Assembly (NCBI GenBank): GCA_943330235.2
Contig: CALQGY020000038.1
Span: forward strand, 1-32,237
Reading direction: 5' to 3'
DNA from: Candidatus Kuenenia stuttgartensis
GTDB taxonomy: Bacteria; Gemmatimonadota; Gemmatimonadetes; Gemmatimonadales; Gemmatimonadaceae
DNA length: 32,237 nucleotides
Position 1 is the stretch's first letter. Every line of letters begins with the position of its first letter. A program made the translations under genes and the position numbers. Below are positions 1-7,099 of this stretch, in pieces. The notes under the pieces were generated by a model. That model worked only from the letters and a program-made list of their open reading frames with translations. It made no database searches and had not been told where the DNA came from.

Positions 1-1
1 A

Positions 2-136
2 CTGGATGTGACGCCGGCGCGAGGCAGTGCCGTCGTGACCACCGCGGCCTTCGCCATTGCCGACGACCCAACCCGCTACGCGTATGTCGCGTCGGAATAC
101 AGTTCCAAACTGTTTGTCATTCGCGGATTGCGCTAA
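2..136 (+). CDS. C-terminal end of an unidentified protein (partial)
   Basis: An open frame enters from the left edge and ends at TAA (134-136), giving the last 44 residues. The tail ends YAYVASEYSSKLFVIRGLR, with the short aromatic beta-strand style seen at the ends of beta-propeller proteins and of propeller-tailed serine/threonine kinases in Gemmatimonadota. That likeness is only a guess from style, because no catalytic domain lies inside the window. The last four codons and the stop are the first unit of the 14-bp tandem repeat at 123-220, so the repeat has either eroded or created the present C-terminus. The gene converges on korB. Confidence 0.5.
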   Translation: MDVTPARGSAVVTTAAFAIADDPTRYAYVASEYSSKLFVIRGLR

Positions 137-220
137 GCGGATTGCGCTAAGCGAACTGCGCTACGCGGATTGCGCTACGCGGATTGCGCTACGCGAACTG
201 CGCTACGCGAACGGCGGTAA
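123..220. repeat. 14-bp tandem repeat (minisatellite), about seven units
   Basis: Six clear head-to-tail 14-bp units start at 123, 137, 151, 165, 179 and 193, and a seventh degenerate unit starts at 207. Each reads GCGGATTGCGCTAA or GCGAACTGCGCTAC with small changes. Units 3 and 6 share GAACTG where the other clear units have GGATTG, so the array is also two copies of a 42-bp higher-order unit. The first unit contains the stop codon of the upstream gene. Each unit carries GCG and CGC arms and could form small hairpins. Confidence 0.85.
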
Positions 221-235
221 CCGCACACCAAACGA

Positions 236-299
236 AACGCGGTGGACACTGTTGTAGGCGACGGCACCTTCCGTCGCTTGCAACACTGCCCACCGCGTT
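236..299. terminator. Long nested hairpin, probable bidirectional terminator
   Basis: The outer arms AACGCGGTGG (236-245) and CCACCGCGTT (290-299) pair perfectly. The inner arms GCGACGG (258-264) and CCGTCGC (271-277) enclose the loop CACCTT. The middle segments (246-257 and 278-289) pair mostly, with a few mismatches. There is no U-run, so intrinsic termination is uncertain. The position between convergent gene ends (136 on + and 318 on -) favours a terminator. Confidence 0.6.
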
Positions 300-317
300 G
301 TCGCGAGATGGGTCGGT

Positions 318-1373
318 CTAGCGGTACCGGTTCATCAGCTTGTCCAGCGCCGCACTGCCCGGGCACAGCTTTTCGTACGGGACATCCACAAGCGGCGTCG
401 GCACGGTGTGCATCATCTCGTGCATCTCGCGCCCGCCCTCGTCGATGAACAACAAGCCCGTCGCGATCTCGCCGCGGCTCATGCAGGCGCGCACATGCGC
501 GTACGCCGAGTCCCGGTTGGTGGGATCGTAATCGGGAGCGGTGGAGCGCAGGCGCACGCTTGAGCCATCATGCATCTGTACCACCGACATGTCTTCGTTG
601 GTGTCCGGCATGGTGATTTCACGGCGCAGCGGCACGAAGTCGGTGTGCACCGATTCCACTTCATGCTCGCGCGTGAACGCGTAGCTCTTGGTGGACCCTT
701 CGTGATCGTTGAACGAGACGCACGGCGAAATCACGTCGACAATGGCGAAGCCCTTGTGCGCGATGCCCGCCTTGAGAATGGGCACGAGCTGCTTCTTGTC
801 GCCGCTGAAGGACCGCGCCACGAACGTTGCACCCAGCGTCAGCGCCAGCAGCACTGGATCGATGGGGTTCTGTTCGTTGGCTTCGCCCTTCTTGGATGTG
901 GAGCCGATGTCCGCCGACGCGGAGAACTGGCCCTTGGTGAGGCCGTAGACGCCGTTGTTCTCCAGCACGTACAGCATGTTCACGTTACGCCGGATGGCGT
1001 GTGAGAGCTGGCCGAGTCCGATGGACAGCGAGTCGCCATCACCGGAGACACCGATGTACGTGAGCGCGCGATTGGCCGCGGCCGCACCCGATGTGACGGA
1101 AGGCATGCGCCCGTGCACGGAGTTGAATCCGTGCGACTGCTTCATGAAGTATGCGGTGGTCTTCGACGAGCAACCGATGCCGCTCATCTTGCCGACGCGA
1201 TGCGGTTCGAGATCGAGTTCCCACCCAGCCTGCACGATGGACGCGGTCACGGAATCGTGTCCGCAGCCGGCGCAGAGCGTGGACATCGCGCCTTCGTAGT
1301 CGCGGATAGTGAGTCCGAGACCGTTGGTGCGCGAGCTGGGGTGCTTGACTGGCGGCTTAGCAATGGAGGTCAT
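318..1373 (-). CDS. korB: 2-oxoacid:ferredoxin oxidoreductase, beta subunit
   Basis: This 351-aa protein is the thiamine-diphosphate subunit of a 2-oxoacid:ferredoxin oxidoreductase. The enzyme interconverts a 2-oxoacid plus CoA with acyl-CoA, CO2 and reduced ferredoxin in the cytoplasm. The N-terminal CAGCGHDS motif matches the family. The ThDP/Mg site shows as GDGDSLSIGLGQL, followed by NNGVYGLTKGQ. A later SPCVSFNDHEG segment is also typical. The start ATG overlaps the korA stop by 4 bp (ATGA, 1370-1373), so the two genes are translationally coupled. The length and the two-subunit layout resemble KorB of actinobacteria and thermophiles. 2-Oxoglutarate is the likeliest substrate, but pyruvate or a branched oxoacid cannot be excluded from sequence alone. 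Confidence 0.93.
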   Translation of the reverse strand: MTSIAKPPVKHPSSRTNGLGLTIRDYEGAMSTLCAGCGHDSVTASIVQAGWELDLEPHRVGKMSGIGCSSKTTAYFMKQSHGFNSVHGRMPSVTSGAAAANRALTYIGVSGDGDSLSIGLGQLSHAIRRNVNMLYVLENNGVYGLTKGQFSASADIGSTSKKGEANEQNPIDPVLLALTLGATFVARSFSGDKKQLVPILKAGIAHKGFAIVDVISPCVSFNDHEGSTKSYAFTREHEVESVHTDFVPLRREITMPDTNEDMSVVQMHDGSSVRLRSTAPDYDPTNRDSAYAHVRACMSRGEIATGLLFIDEGGREMHEMMHTVPTPLVDVPYEKLCPGSAALDKLMNRYR

Positions 1374-3181
1374 GCGGGCACTCCGGCGAGGCGAGCGGTC
1401 ACGGCGTCCACCACCACTTTCGCGGTAAGTGGCATGCCGCCGTAGTCGAGAATCGAGGTGAGTGTATCGGGGGCGACGGACAGCTCGATGGTGATCAGCG
1501 ACTTGAGCTGCGCGTCGCGGTTCTGCTCAATGACGAAGACCTGTTCGTGTGCATTGAGGAACTCCAGCACCTCGGCACCGAACGGGAACGCGCGAACACG
1601 CATCATGTCGACGATGACGCCTTGGGCGCGCAGAATGTCGACCGCCTCACGCACGGCGGCATCGCATCCGCCAATGGTGACCAGACCGATGGAGGCGCCG
1701 GGCTGCGTCTGCACGAGCGCCGTGGGCACGATGGTGGCCGCATGCGCGAACTTGCGCTTGAGACGATCGACGACTTCCTGATACGCATCGGAGTCTTCGG
1801 TGTACGCGGCATGCTTGTCGTGACCGGATCCGCGCACAAAGTACGCGCCCTTGCCGCCAACGCCGGGCAGCGTGCGGGCGGCAATACCATCACCGTCCAC
1901 ATCGAAGTAGCGCGAGAACTTCTGCACCTGCGCCAGCGCCGCCGCGTCCAGCACCTTGCCGCGATCGGGGCGATAGCTGTCATCCCACGTCAGGCGCGGG
2001 ACCATCCAGTCGTTCATGCCGATATCGAGATCGGAGGCGACAAACACCGGCGTCTGCAGGCGCTCCGCAAGATCGAACGACTGCACCGACATCTCGAAGC
2101 ATTCCTTCGGATTGGCCGGGAACAGCACGACATGCTTGGTATCGCCGTGCGACGCATACGCCAGCGACAGGAGGTCGGCTTGCTGCGTCCGCGTCGGCAT
2201 GCCGGTCGCGGGTCCGCAACGCTGCACGTCGTAGAAGACGGCGGGAATATCGGTGTAGTACGCGAGGCCGATGAACTCCTGCATCAGCGAGATGCCGGGG
2301 CCCGACGTGTTGGTAAACGATCGCGCACCCGCCCAGCCCGCACCGATGGCGATACCGGCCGCCGACAGTTCGTCTTCGGCTTGCAGAATGGCGTAGTTGT
2401 TCGCGCCCGTATCCGGATCAACGCGGAACTTCTCGCAGAAGCTCTTGAACGCTTCCATCAGCGACGTGGACGGCGTGATGGGATACCACGCACCCACGGT
2501 AGCACCAGCGAACACCGCGCCCAATCCACAGGCCGTGTTGCCGTCCATGAGAATCGCGCCACTGGTCTCGTCCATCTTCTCCAGCGAGAACGGCAGCGGG
2601 CACGTGTAATGCGCCTTCGCATACTCGTACCCTAGCTTGATGGCCGTGTGATTCGATTCGAGCAGGCGCGGCTTCTTGCCGAATTTTTCCGTGAGCATGG
2701 TACCAACGACGTCCATGTCGATGCTCAGCAGCGCGGCGAGGGCACCCACATACGCGATGTTGCGCAGCAAGGTGCGGTCGCGATCCTTTTCAAAGGTTTC
2801 GACGCACATCTTGCCGAACGGAATGCCGAGAATCGTGATGCCTTCGCGCACGAGACTGGGATCGAGCGGCCAGCTCGAGTCATACAGCAGATAGCCGCCG
2901 GGGCGTACCGTGGCCACGTCCTTCGCGTACGTGGACGGGTTGAGCGCCACGACAAGATCAATGGCCGCGGGCCGCGCCGTGTATCCGTCCTTGCTGACAC
3001 GAATCTCATACCACGTGGGCAAGCCCTGAATGTTGGACGGGAAAACGTTCTTCCCCGTGACGGGAATACCCATGCGGAAAATGGCCTGCATCAGCAGTGA
3101 ATTGGCGCTGGCAGAGCCGGTGCCATTCACGGTGCCCATCTTGAAGGCAAAATCGTTGATGCGAGAATTCGTCGTGGTCAT
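1370..3181 (-). CDS. korA: 2-oxoacid:ferredoxin oxidoreductase, fused gamma-alpha subunit
   Basis: This 603-aa protein is the partner of KorB. Residues about 1-190 are the gamma domain, with GSASANSLLMQAIFRMGIPV near the N-terminus. Residues about 210-600 are the alpha domain, with YPITPSTS, the NTSGPG turn and PTRTQQADL, which belongs to the substrate/ThDP pocket. Gamma-alpha fusions of about 600 residues are usual in two-subunit Kor enzymes. The start overlaps the stop of the upstream GltD-like gene by 4 bp (3178-3181), and the end overlaps korB by 4 bp, so the three genes form one coupled operon. Expected role: oxidative or reductive 2-oxoglutarate metabolism linked to a low-potential electron carrier. 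Confidence 0.93.
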   Translation of the reverse strand: MTTTNSRINDFAFKMGTVNGTGSASANSLLMQAIFRMGIPVTGKNVFPSNIQGLPTWYEIRVSKDGYTARPAAIDLVVALNPSTYAKDVATVRPGGYLLYDSSWPLDPSLVREGITILGIPFGKMCVETFEKDRDRTLLRNIAYVGALAALLSIDMDVVGTMLTEKFGKKPRLLESNHTAIKLGYEYAKAHYTCPLPFSLEKMDETSGAILMDGNTACGLGAVFAGATVGAWYPITPSTSLMEAFKSFCEKFRVDPDTGANNYAILQAEDELSAAGIAIGAGWAGARSFTNTSGPGISLMQEFIGLAYYTDIPAVFYDVQRCGPATGMPTRTQQADLLSLAYASHGDTKHVVLFPANPKECFEMSVQSFDLAERLQTPVFVASDLDIGMNDWMVPRLTWDDSYRPDRGKVLDAAALAQVQKFSRYFDVDGDGIAARTLPGVGGKGAYFVRGSGHDKHAAYTEDSDAYQEVVDRLKRKFAHAATIVPTALVQTQPGASIGLVTIGGCDAAVREAVDILRAQGVIVDMMRVRAFPFGAEVLEFLNAHEQVFVIEQNRDAQLKSLITIELSVAPDTLTSILDYGGMPLTAKVVVDAVTARLAGVPA

Positions 3182-4971
3182 CGGGTCACCTGCCCGGCGT
3201 ATTCACCGGCGTACGGAAGCTTGAGATCGAATGTGCGCATGTCCCACGCGGCCGTTGGGCAGCGTTCAGCGCAGAGGCCACAGTGCAGGCAAACGTCTTC
3301 GTCCTTCACCATCACCCGCTTCGTCTGCGGTAGTCCGTCGGAGACGTAGATCTCTTGCGTCGCGTTGAGCGCCGGCGCCGACAAGCGCGTACGCAACTCG
3401 TCGATGGGGCTGCTGTTGGTCGTGATGGTCAGACAGTTGGTCGGACACACATCCACGCACGCATCACATTCGATGCACAACGGCGCGGTGAAATGCGTCT
3501 GGATATCGCAGTTCAGGCAACGCGCCACTTCCGTTGCGGCCTGCTCCGCCGTGAAGCCCAGCTCGACTTCTACACCGATGCCGCTGAAGCGCTTCACCAA
3601 CTCCTCGTGCTGCATCTTCGAGCGTGAGGCCGAATCGTAGTCGTTCTCGTACGCCCAGCTGTGCATGCCGACCTTAGCACTCACCAACGTCATGCCGTGC
3701 GGCGGACGGTCATCCACCGAGCGCCCCTGGCAATACGCGTCGATGGAGATGGCCGCCTGATGTCCGTGCGCGACCGCCCAAATAATGTTTTCCGGGCCCC
3801 ATGCGGCGTCGCCACCGAAGAACACGTGCGGCAGGCTGCTCTGGTGCGTGGTCTTGCTCACCACCGGCATCCCCTTCGCGTCGAACGCGATCCCAGCGTC
3901 CGGCTCAATCCACGGGAACGCATTGTCCTGGCCGATGGCCAGAATCACATCGTCGCACGGGATGATGACCGTGCCGGTGACGGCGCTCACCTGACGACCG
4001 TTCGCGTCCACGCTCCACGTCAGCTGATCGAATTCGAGGCCGGTCAGCACGCCATTCTCAATCACGAACCGCTTCGGCGCGTGATTTTCGAGGATGTGCA
4101 CCAGCTCTTCCTCGGCGTCCTCCAGTTCCCACGGCGACGCCTTGAAGTGCTGGCGGCCGCGGCGTGCGACAACCGTCACGTCCGTCGCGCCCACCCGCTT
4201 GGCCGAGCGGCAGCAGTCCATGGCGGTGTTGCCCACGCCAATGATGACCACGCGCTTGCCGATCTTTTCGGTGTGGCCGAAGTGTACGTTGGCCAGCCAT
4301 TCAATGCCGATGTGCACCTGCGAGGGCGCATCCCAGCGTCCGGGGATATCGAGTTCCTTCCCCTTGGGCGCGCCGGAGCCGACGAAGACGGCATCGTATC
4401 CTTCGCTCAGCAGCTGCTTCATGCTGTCCACCGAGGTGCCGTACTTCATGGTGGCACCCATGTCGATGATGTAGCCGCACTCTTCGTCGAGCACACTGGC
4501 CGGCAGGCGGAACGCGGGAATGTTCACCCGCATGAGGCCGCCGGGCTGCGCGTTCTTCTCGTAGATGGTGACATCGTAGCCAAGCGGCAGCAGATCGTTG
4601 GCGACCGTGAGGGCGGACGGACCGGCACCGACCAGCGCGACTCGCTTGCCGTTCTTGACCTTCGGCGCCTTGGGCAGCCGATCGGTGATATCGCCGCGAT
4701 GATCGGCGGCCACACGCTTGAGGCGGCAAATGGCGACCGGCTTCTCTTCGACGCGTCCACGACGACAGGCCGGCTCGCAGGGACGATCGCACGTGCGTCC
4801 GAGAATACCCGGAAAGACGTTCGACTCGCGATTCAGCAGGTAGGAGTCGTCAAAGCGCCCCTGCGCGATCAGGCGCAGATAGCCCGGCACATTGGTGTGG
4901 GCCGGGCAGGCCCACTGACAGTCGACAACTTTGTGGTAATACCCTGGATTCGAAACGTCTGTTGCGCTCAT
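3178..4971 (-). CDS. GltD-like FAD/NAD(P) oxidoreductase with C-terminal 2x[4Fe-4S] ferredoxin domain
   Basis: This 597-aa protein has the glutamate-synthase small-subunit fold. Cysteines 18, 22, 61, 65 and 69 (CQWACPAHTNVPGYL and CDRPCEPACRR) are the N-terminal Fe-S ligands. GAGPSA (115-120) binds FAD, and GVGNTA (245-250) followed by VVARRG binds NAD(P). A C-terminal extension of about 100 residues carries two ferredoxin motifs, CIECDACVDVCP and CLHCGLCAERCP. GltD itself is about 470 aa and lacks this tail. The gene leads the korAB operon, so it is probably the electron partner that moves electrons between Kor, ferredoxin and NAD(P). No glutamate synthase large subunit is nearby. The start at 4971 is preferred over an in-frame upstream start at 5118. 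It has AAGGA upstream and begins just before the conserved domain. Confidence 0.88.
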   Translation of the reverse strand: MSATDVSNPGYYHKVVDCQWACPAHTNVPGYLRLIAQGRFDDSYLLNRESNVFPGILGRTCDRPCEPACRRGRVEEKPVAICRLKRVAADHRGDITDRLPKAPKVKNGKRVALVGAGPSALTVANDLLPLGYDVTIYEKNAQPGGLMRVNIPAFRLPASVLDEECGYIIDMGATMKYGTSVDSMKQLLSEGYDAVFVGSGAPKGKELDIPGRWDAPSQVHIGIEWLANVHFGHTEKIGKRVVIIGVGNTAMDCCRSAKRVGATDVTVVARRGRQHFKASPWELEDAEEELVHILENHAPKRFVIENGVLTGLEFDQLTWSVDANGRQVSAVTGTVIIPCDDVILAIGQDNAFPWIEPDAGIAFDAKGMPVVSKTTHQSSLPHVFFGGDAAWGPENIIWAVAHGHQAAISIDAYCQGRSVDDRPPHGMTLVSAKVGMHSWAYENDYDSASRSKMQHEELVKRFSGIGVEVELGFTAEQAATEVARCLNCDIQTHFTAPLCIECDACVDVCPTNCLTITTNSSPIDELRTRLSAPALNATQEIYVSDGLPQTKRVMVKDEDVCLHCGLCAERCPTAAWDMRTFDLKLPYAGEYAGQVTR

Positions 4972-5142
4972 GAAGCGGTCTGTCCTTGAAGGGTTTTCGC
5001 AAGCATGGGGCCGGTGTCGCAGGACGGCAAGACGGAAGTGCAGAATCAGTAGCGATTGCGGGGTATTGGACTCATACTGAAGGAGCCGCAGCGCCGAAGC
5101 CGGCGCCGGTTGATGCAACTAATGGAGAAAGGAGACCTGACG
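4972..5142. promoter_or_regulatory. Divergent intergenic region between the kor operon and the CNB protein gene
   Basis: This 171-bp spacer must hold promoters for both directions. No convincing -35/-10 pair was found on either strand. A perfect 10-bp palindrome, CCGGCGCCGG (5100-5109), lies 33 bp before the + strand start and could be an operator. A strong Shine-Dalgarno sequence, AGGAG (5130-5134), sits 8 nt before the ATG at 5143. Confidence 0.4.
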
Positions 5143-5619
5143 ATGTCGGATGCTCTCGTGTCGGTGATTGCCGCTCATCCCTTTGCTGCCGGTCTTGCCC
5201 CCCGCCATATCGCGGTGCTGGGTCAGATGGCCCACGAAATGTGCTTTGACACGGGGCGCGTCATCTTCCCCGAAGGGGACGAAGGCCGCGAATTCTACCT
5301 GCTGGTGCGTGGCATGGTCGCGTTGGAAATCGCCTCGACCGGCGCCCCGTTACGCGTCCAAACGTTGTACGCCGGTGATGAATTCGGCTGGTCGGCCATG
5401 CTCACCGGCAAGAGCAAAGTGCTGCAGGCCCGCGCACTGGATCGCGTGGATGTCCTGGTCTTCAACTGCGTCGAGCTGCTCGAGGCCTTTCAGGCCGATC
5501 CGGAGTTCGGCCTGGCGTTCACCATGCGACTACTGGGTGTGGTGTCCGATCGACTGAGTGCCACGCGCGAACAACTGCTGGACTTGTTCACGCCCGAATC
5601 GCGACGCGCCGGGACGTAA
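5143..5619 (+). CDS. Stand-alone cyclic nucleotide-binding (Crp-like) domain protein without HTH
   Basis: This 158-aa protein is almost entirely one cNMP-binding beta-barrel. A Crp-type barrel start (GRVIFPEGDEGREFYLLVRG) is followed by YAGDEFGWSAMLTGKSKVLQ and a C-terminal helix ending ATREQLLDLF. No helix-turn-helix follows, so it is not itself a DNA-binding regulator. The phosphate-cassette position that is normally Arg appears to be Lys (GKSK), so cAMP binding is doubtful. The FGWSA variant is common in small single-domain proteins encoded beside Fe-S/flavin oxidoreductases. The start at 5143 is chosen for its strong AGGAG. An in-frame TTG at 5056 is less likely. It is divergent from the kor operon, which suggests a regulatory or adaptor role for those enzymes (inference). 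Confidence 0.8.
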   Translation: MSDALVSVIAAHPFAAGLAPRHIAVLGQMAHEMCFDTGRVIFPEGDEGREFYLLVRGMVALEIASTGAPLRVQTLYAGDEFGWSAMLTGKSKVLQARALDRVDVLVFNCVELLEAFQADPEFGLAFTMRLLGVVSDRLSATREQLLDLFTPESRRAGT

Positions 5620-5653
5620 CCCGGAAGCATCCGGCTCGTGGCGCGCGTCCGCT

Positions 5654-7099
5654 TTACAGCCGATCGAGAATCCAGCTCGGTGCAAGAGACAGCAACAACA
5701 TCGCCACAAGACAGAGCACACTCGCCGCACGCGCGAATCCACCCAGTCCGGCGGTGGCGTCGTGCGTGTGCGCCTGTGCAGGTGCATGTGCATGACCGTG
5801 TCCATCCGCCTGCGACGCGCTCGGCGATCCGGACGGACTCATGAACAGGAACTGGATCACCCGGAGATAGAAGTAGATCCCGAGATAGCTGCCGATCAAA
5901 CCGAGCACGGCGTACGTGGTGTAGCCGGCCGCCAGGACGTTCTTAAAAATCAGAAATTTCGCGACAAAACCCGGGAACGGCGGGAGCCCAGCCAGCGAGA
6001 GCATCGCGACGCCAATCACCAGCGCCGAGAACGGGTTGCGATGATAGAGCCCTTGCAGATGCTCGAGCGAATCACGCTGGGCATCGTTCTCATCGGCGGG
6101 TAGCGCCGCGAAGGCGAGGACGTTGAGCAGGCCGTAGGCGAGCACATAGAACGTCACCGCCTGCATGCGACCGGCGCCATCACCCAGCAAGGCGTAAAAC
6201 AGATAGCCCGCGTGCGCGATGGACGAGTACGCGATCATCCGGCGGAACGACCGTTGGCGCATGGCCGCCAGGTTGCCCCACACAATGGAGACGAGCGGGA
6301 AGATGGCCAGCAGGTCCGCCACCGGTGACGCCACCGTCGCCGTGCCGAACAGGCGCACGATGGCGAGCATGACGCCCGCTTTCACGATGGTGGCCATATA
6401 GGCCGTGACCGGCACACTGGCGCCTTCGTACGCATCGGGCGCCCATGCATGGAACGGCACGATGGCGGCCTTGAGGAAGAAGGCCAGCAGAATCAGCACC
6501 ACCGCCGCGCGCGAGCCGAGATCACTCGCGCCCAAGGCCGTGGAGAACGCGCCGATGTCCATCGATCCGGTGATCGCATAGAGCAGCGAGACACCCATCA
6601 GGAACATCGCGCTCGCCGTGCCGCCCAACACGAGGTACTTGAGCGCCGACTCGGCGCTCTGCGGACGGCGGTACGCCATGAGAATGAGCGCGTACACGGG
6701 GATCGACATCAACTCGAGCCCCAGGAACGTGATCAGAAAACTGTCGGCCGAGATGAGCAGACACACGCCATACAGCGACGACAGCAGCAGCGCCGGGAAC
6801 TCGCCGCCATCGAAGTCGTCGCGCGACATGAGCAGGATCGGCACCGCCAGCGCCAGCACGATGGTCTTCGCCAGCAGAATGGCCGGCGTGATCGAGAACT
6901 GACCGGGGAACGGCGCACCGCTCATCCCCTGCATGGACATCGAGGCAGCGACGCCCGCGGCGGCGGCCACCGCCGCCACACCCATCAGCAGCGCGCCGCG
7001 CGACCACGTACCGATGATGTCGGCCGCGAGCAGCACGACGATACCCAGCAGCAGCAGATGCTCGGGCAGCAGGGCGGAAAACGCGAGCGAACCGTTCAT
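5654..7099 (-). CDS. nuoN: NADH-quinone oxidoreductase subunit N
   Basis: This 481-aa subunit belongs to the proton-pumping membrane arm of complex I and is related to Mrp-type antiporters. Its length is normal and it is hydrophobic throughout, with about 14 predicted membrane segments. The antiporter core shows as ESALKYLVLGGTASAMFLMG, with the conserved Lys after the Glu-containing stretch. FFLKAAIVPFHAWAPDAYEG and RRMIAYSSIAHAGYLF follow. A His-rich cytoplasmic loop (GHGHAHAPAQAHTH) lies near the C-terminus just before the last helix and is not a usual NuoN feature. The start overlaps the nuoM stop by 4 bp (ATGA, 7096-7099). It is the last gene of the nuo operon and converges on the CNB protein gene with 34 bp between. 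Confidence 0.96.
   Translation of the reverse strand: MNGSLAFSALLPEHLLLLGIVVLLAADIIGTWSRGALLMGVAAVAAAAGVAASMSMQGMSGAPFPGQFSITPAILLAKTIVLALAVPILLMSRDDFDGGEFPALLLSSLYGVCLLISADSFLITFLGLELMSIPVYALILMAYRRPQSAESALKYLVLGGTASAMFLMGVSLLYAITGSMDIGAFSTALGASDLGSRAAVVLILLAFFLKAAIVPFHAWAPDAYEGASVPVTAYMATIVKAGVMLAIVRLFGTATVASPVADLLAIFPLVSIVWGNLAAMRQRSFRRMIAYSSIAHAGYLFYALLGDGAGRMQAVTFYVLAYGLLNVLAFAALPADENDAQRDSLEHLQGLYHRNPFSALVIGVAMLSLAGLPPFPGFVAKFLIFKNVLAAGYTTYAVLGLIGSYLGIYFYLRVIQFLFMSPSGSPSASQADGHGHAHAPAQAHTHDATAGLGGFARAASVLCLVAMLLLSLAPSWILDRL

Noticed and set aside
3661-4989. 442-aa open frame antisense to the GltD-like gene
   Set aside because: Shadow frame. The minus strand holds all Fe-S and nucleotide motifs.
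4972-5118. N-terminal extension of the GltD-like protein
   Set aside because: Has no conserved part and would overlap the promoter region. A good start with AAGGA lies at 4971.
5143-5619. Crp/Fnr transcription factor
   Set aside because: The protein ends right after the cNMP barrel and its helix. No DNA-binding domain is encoded.
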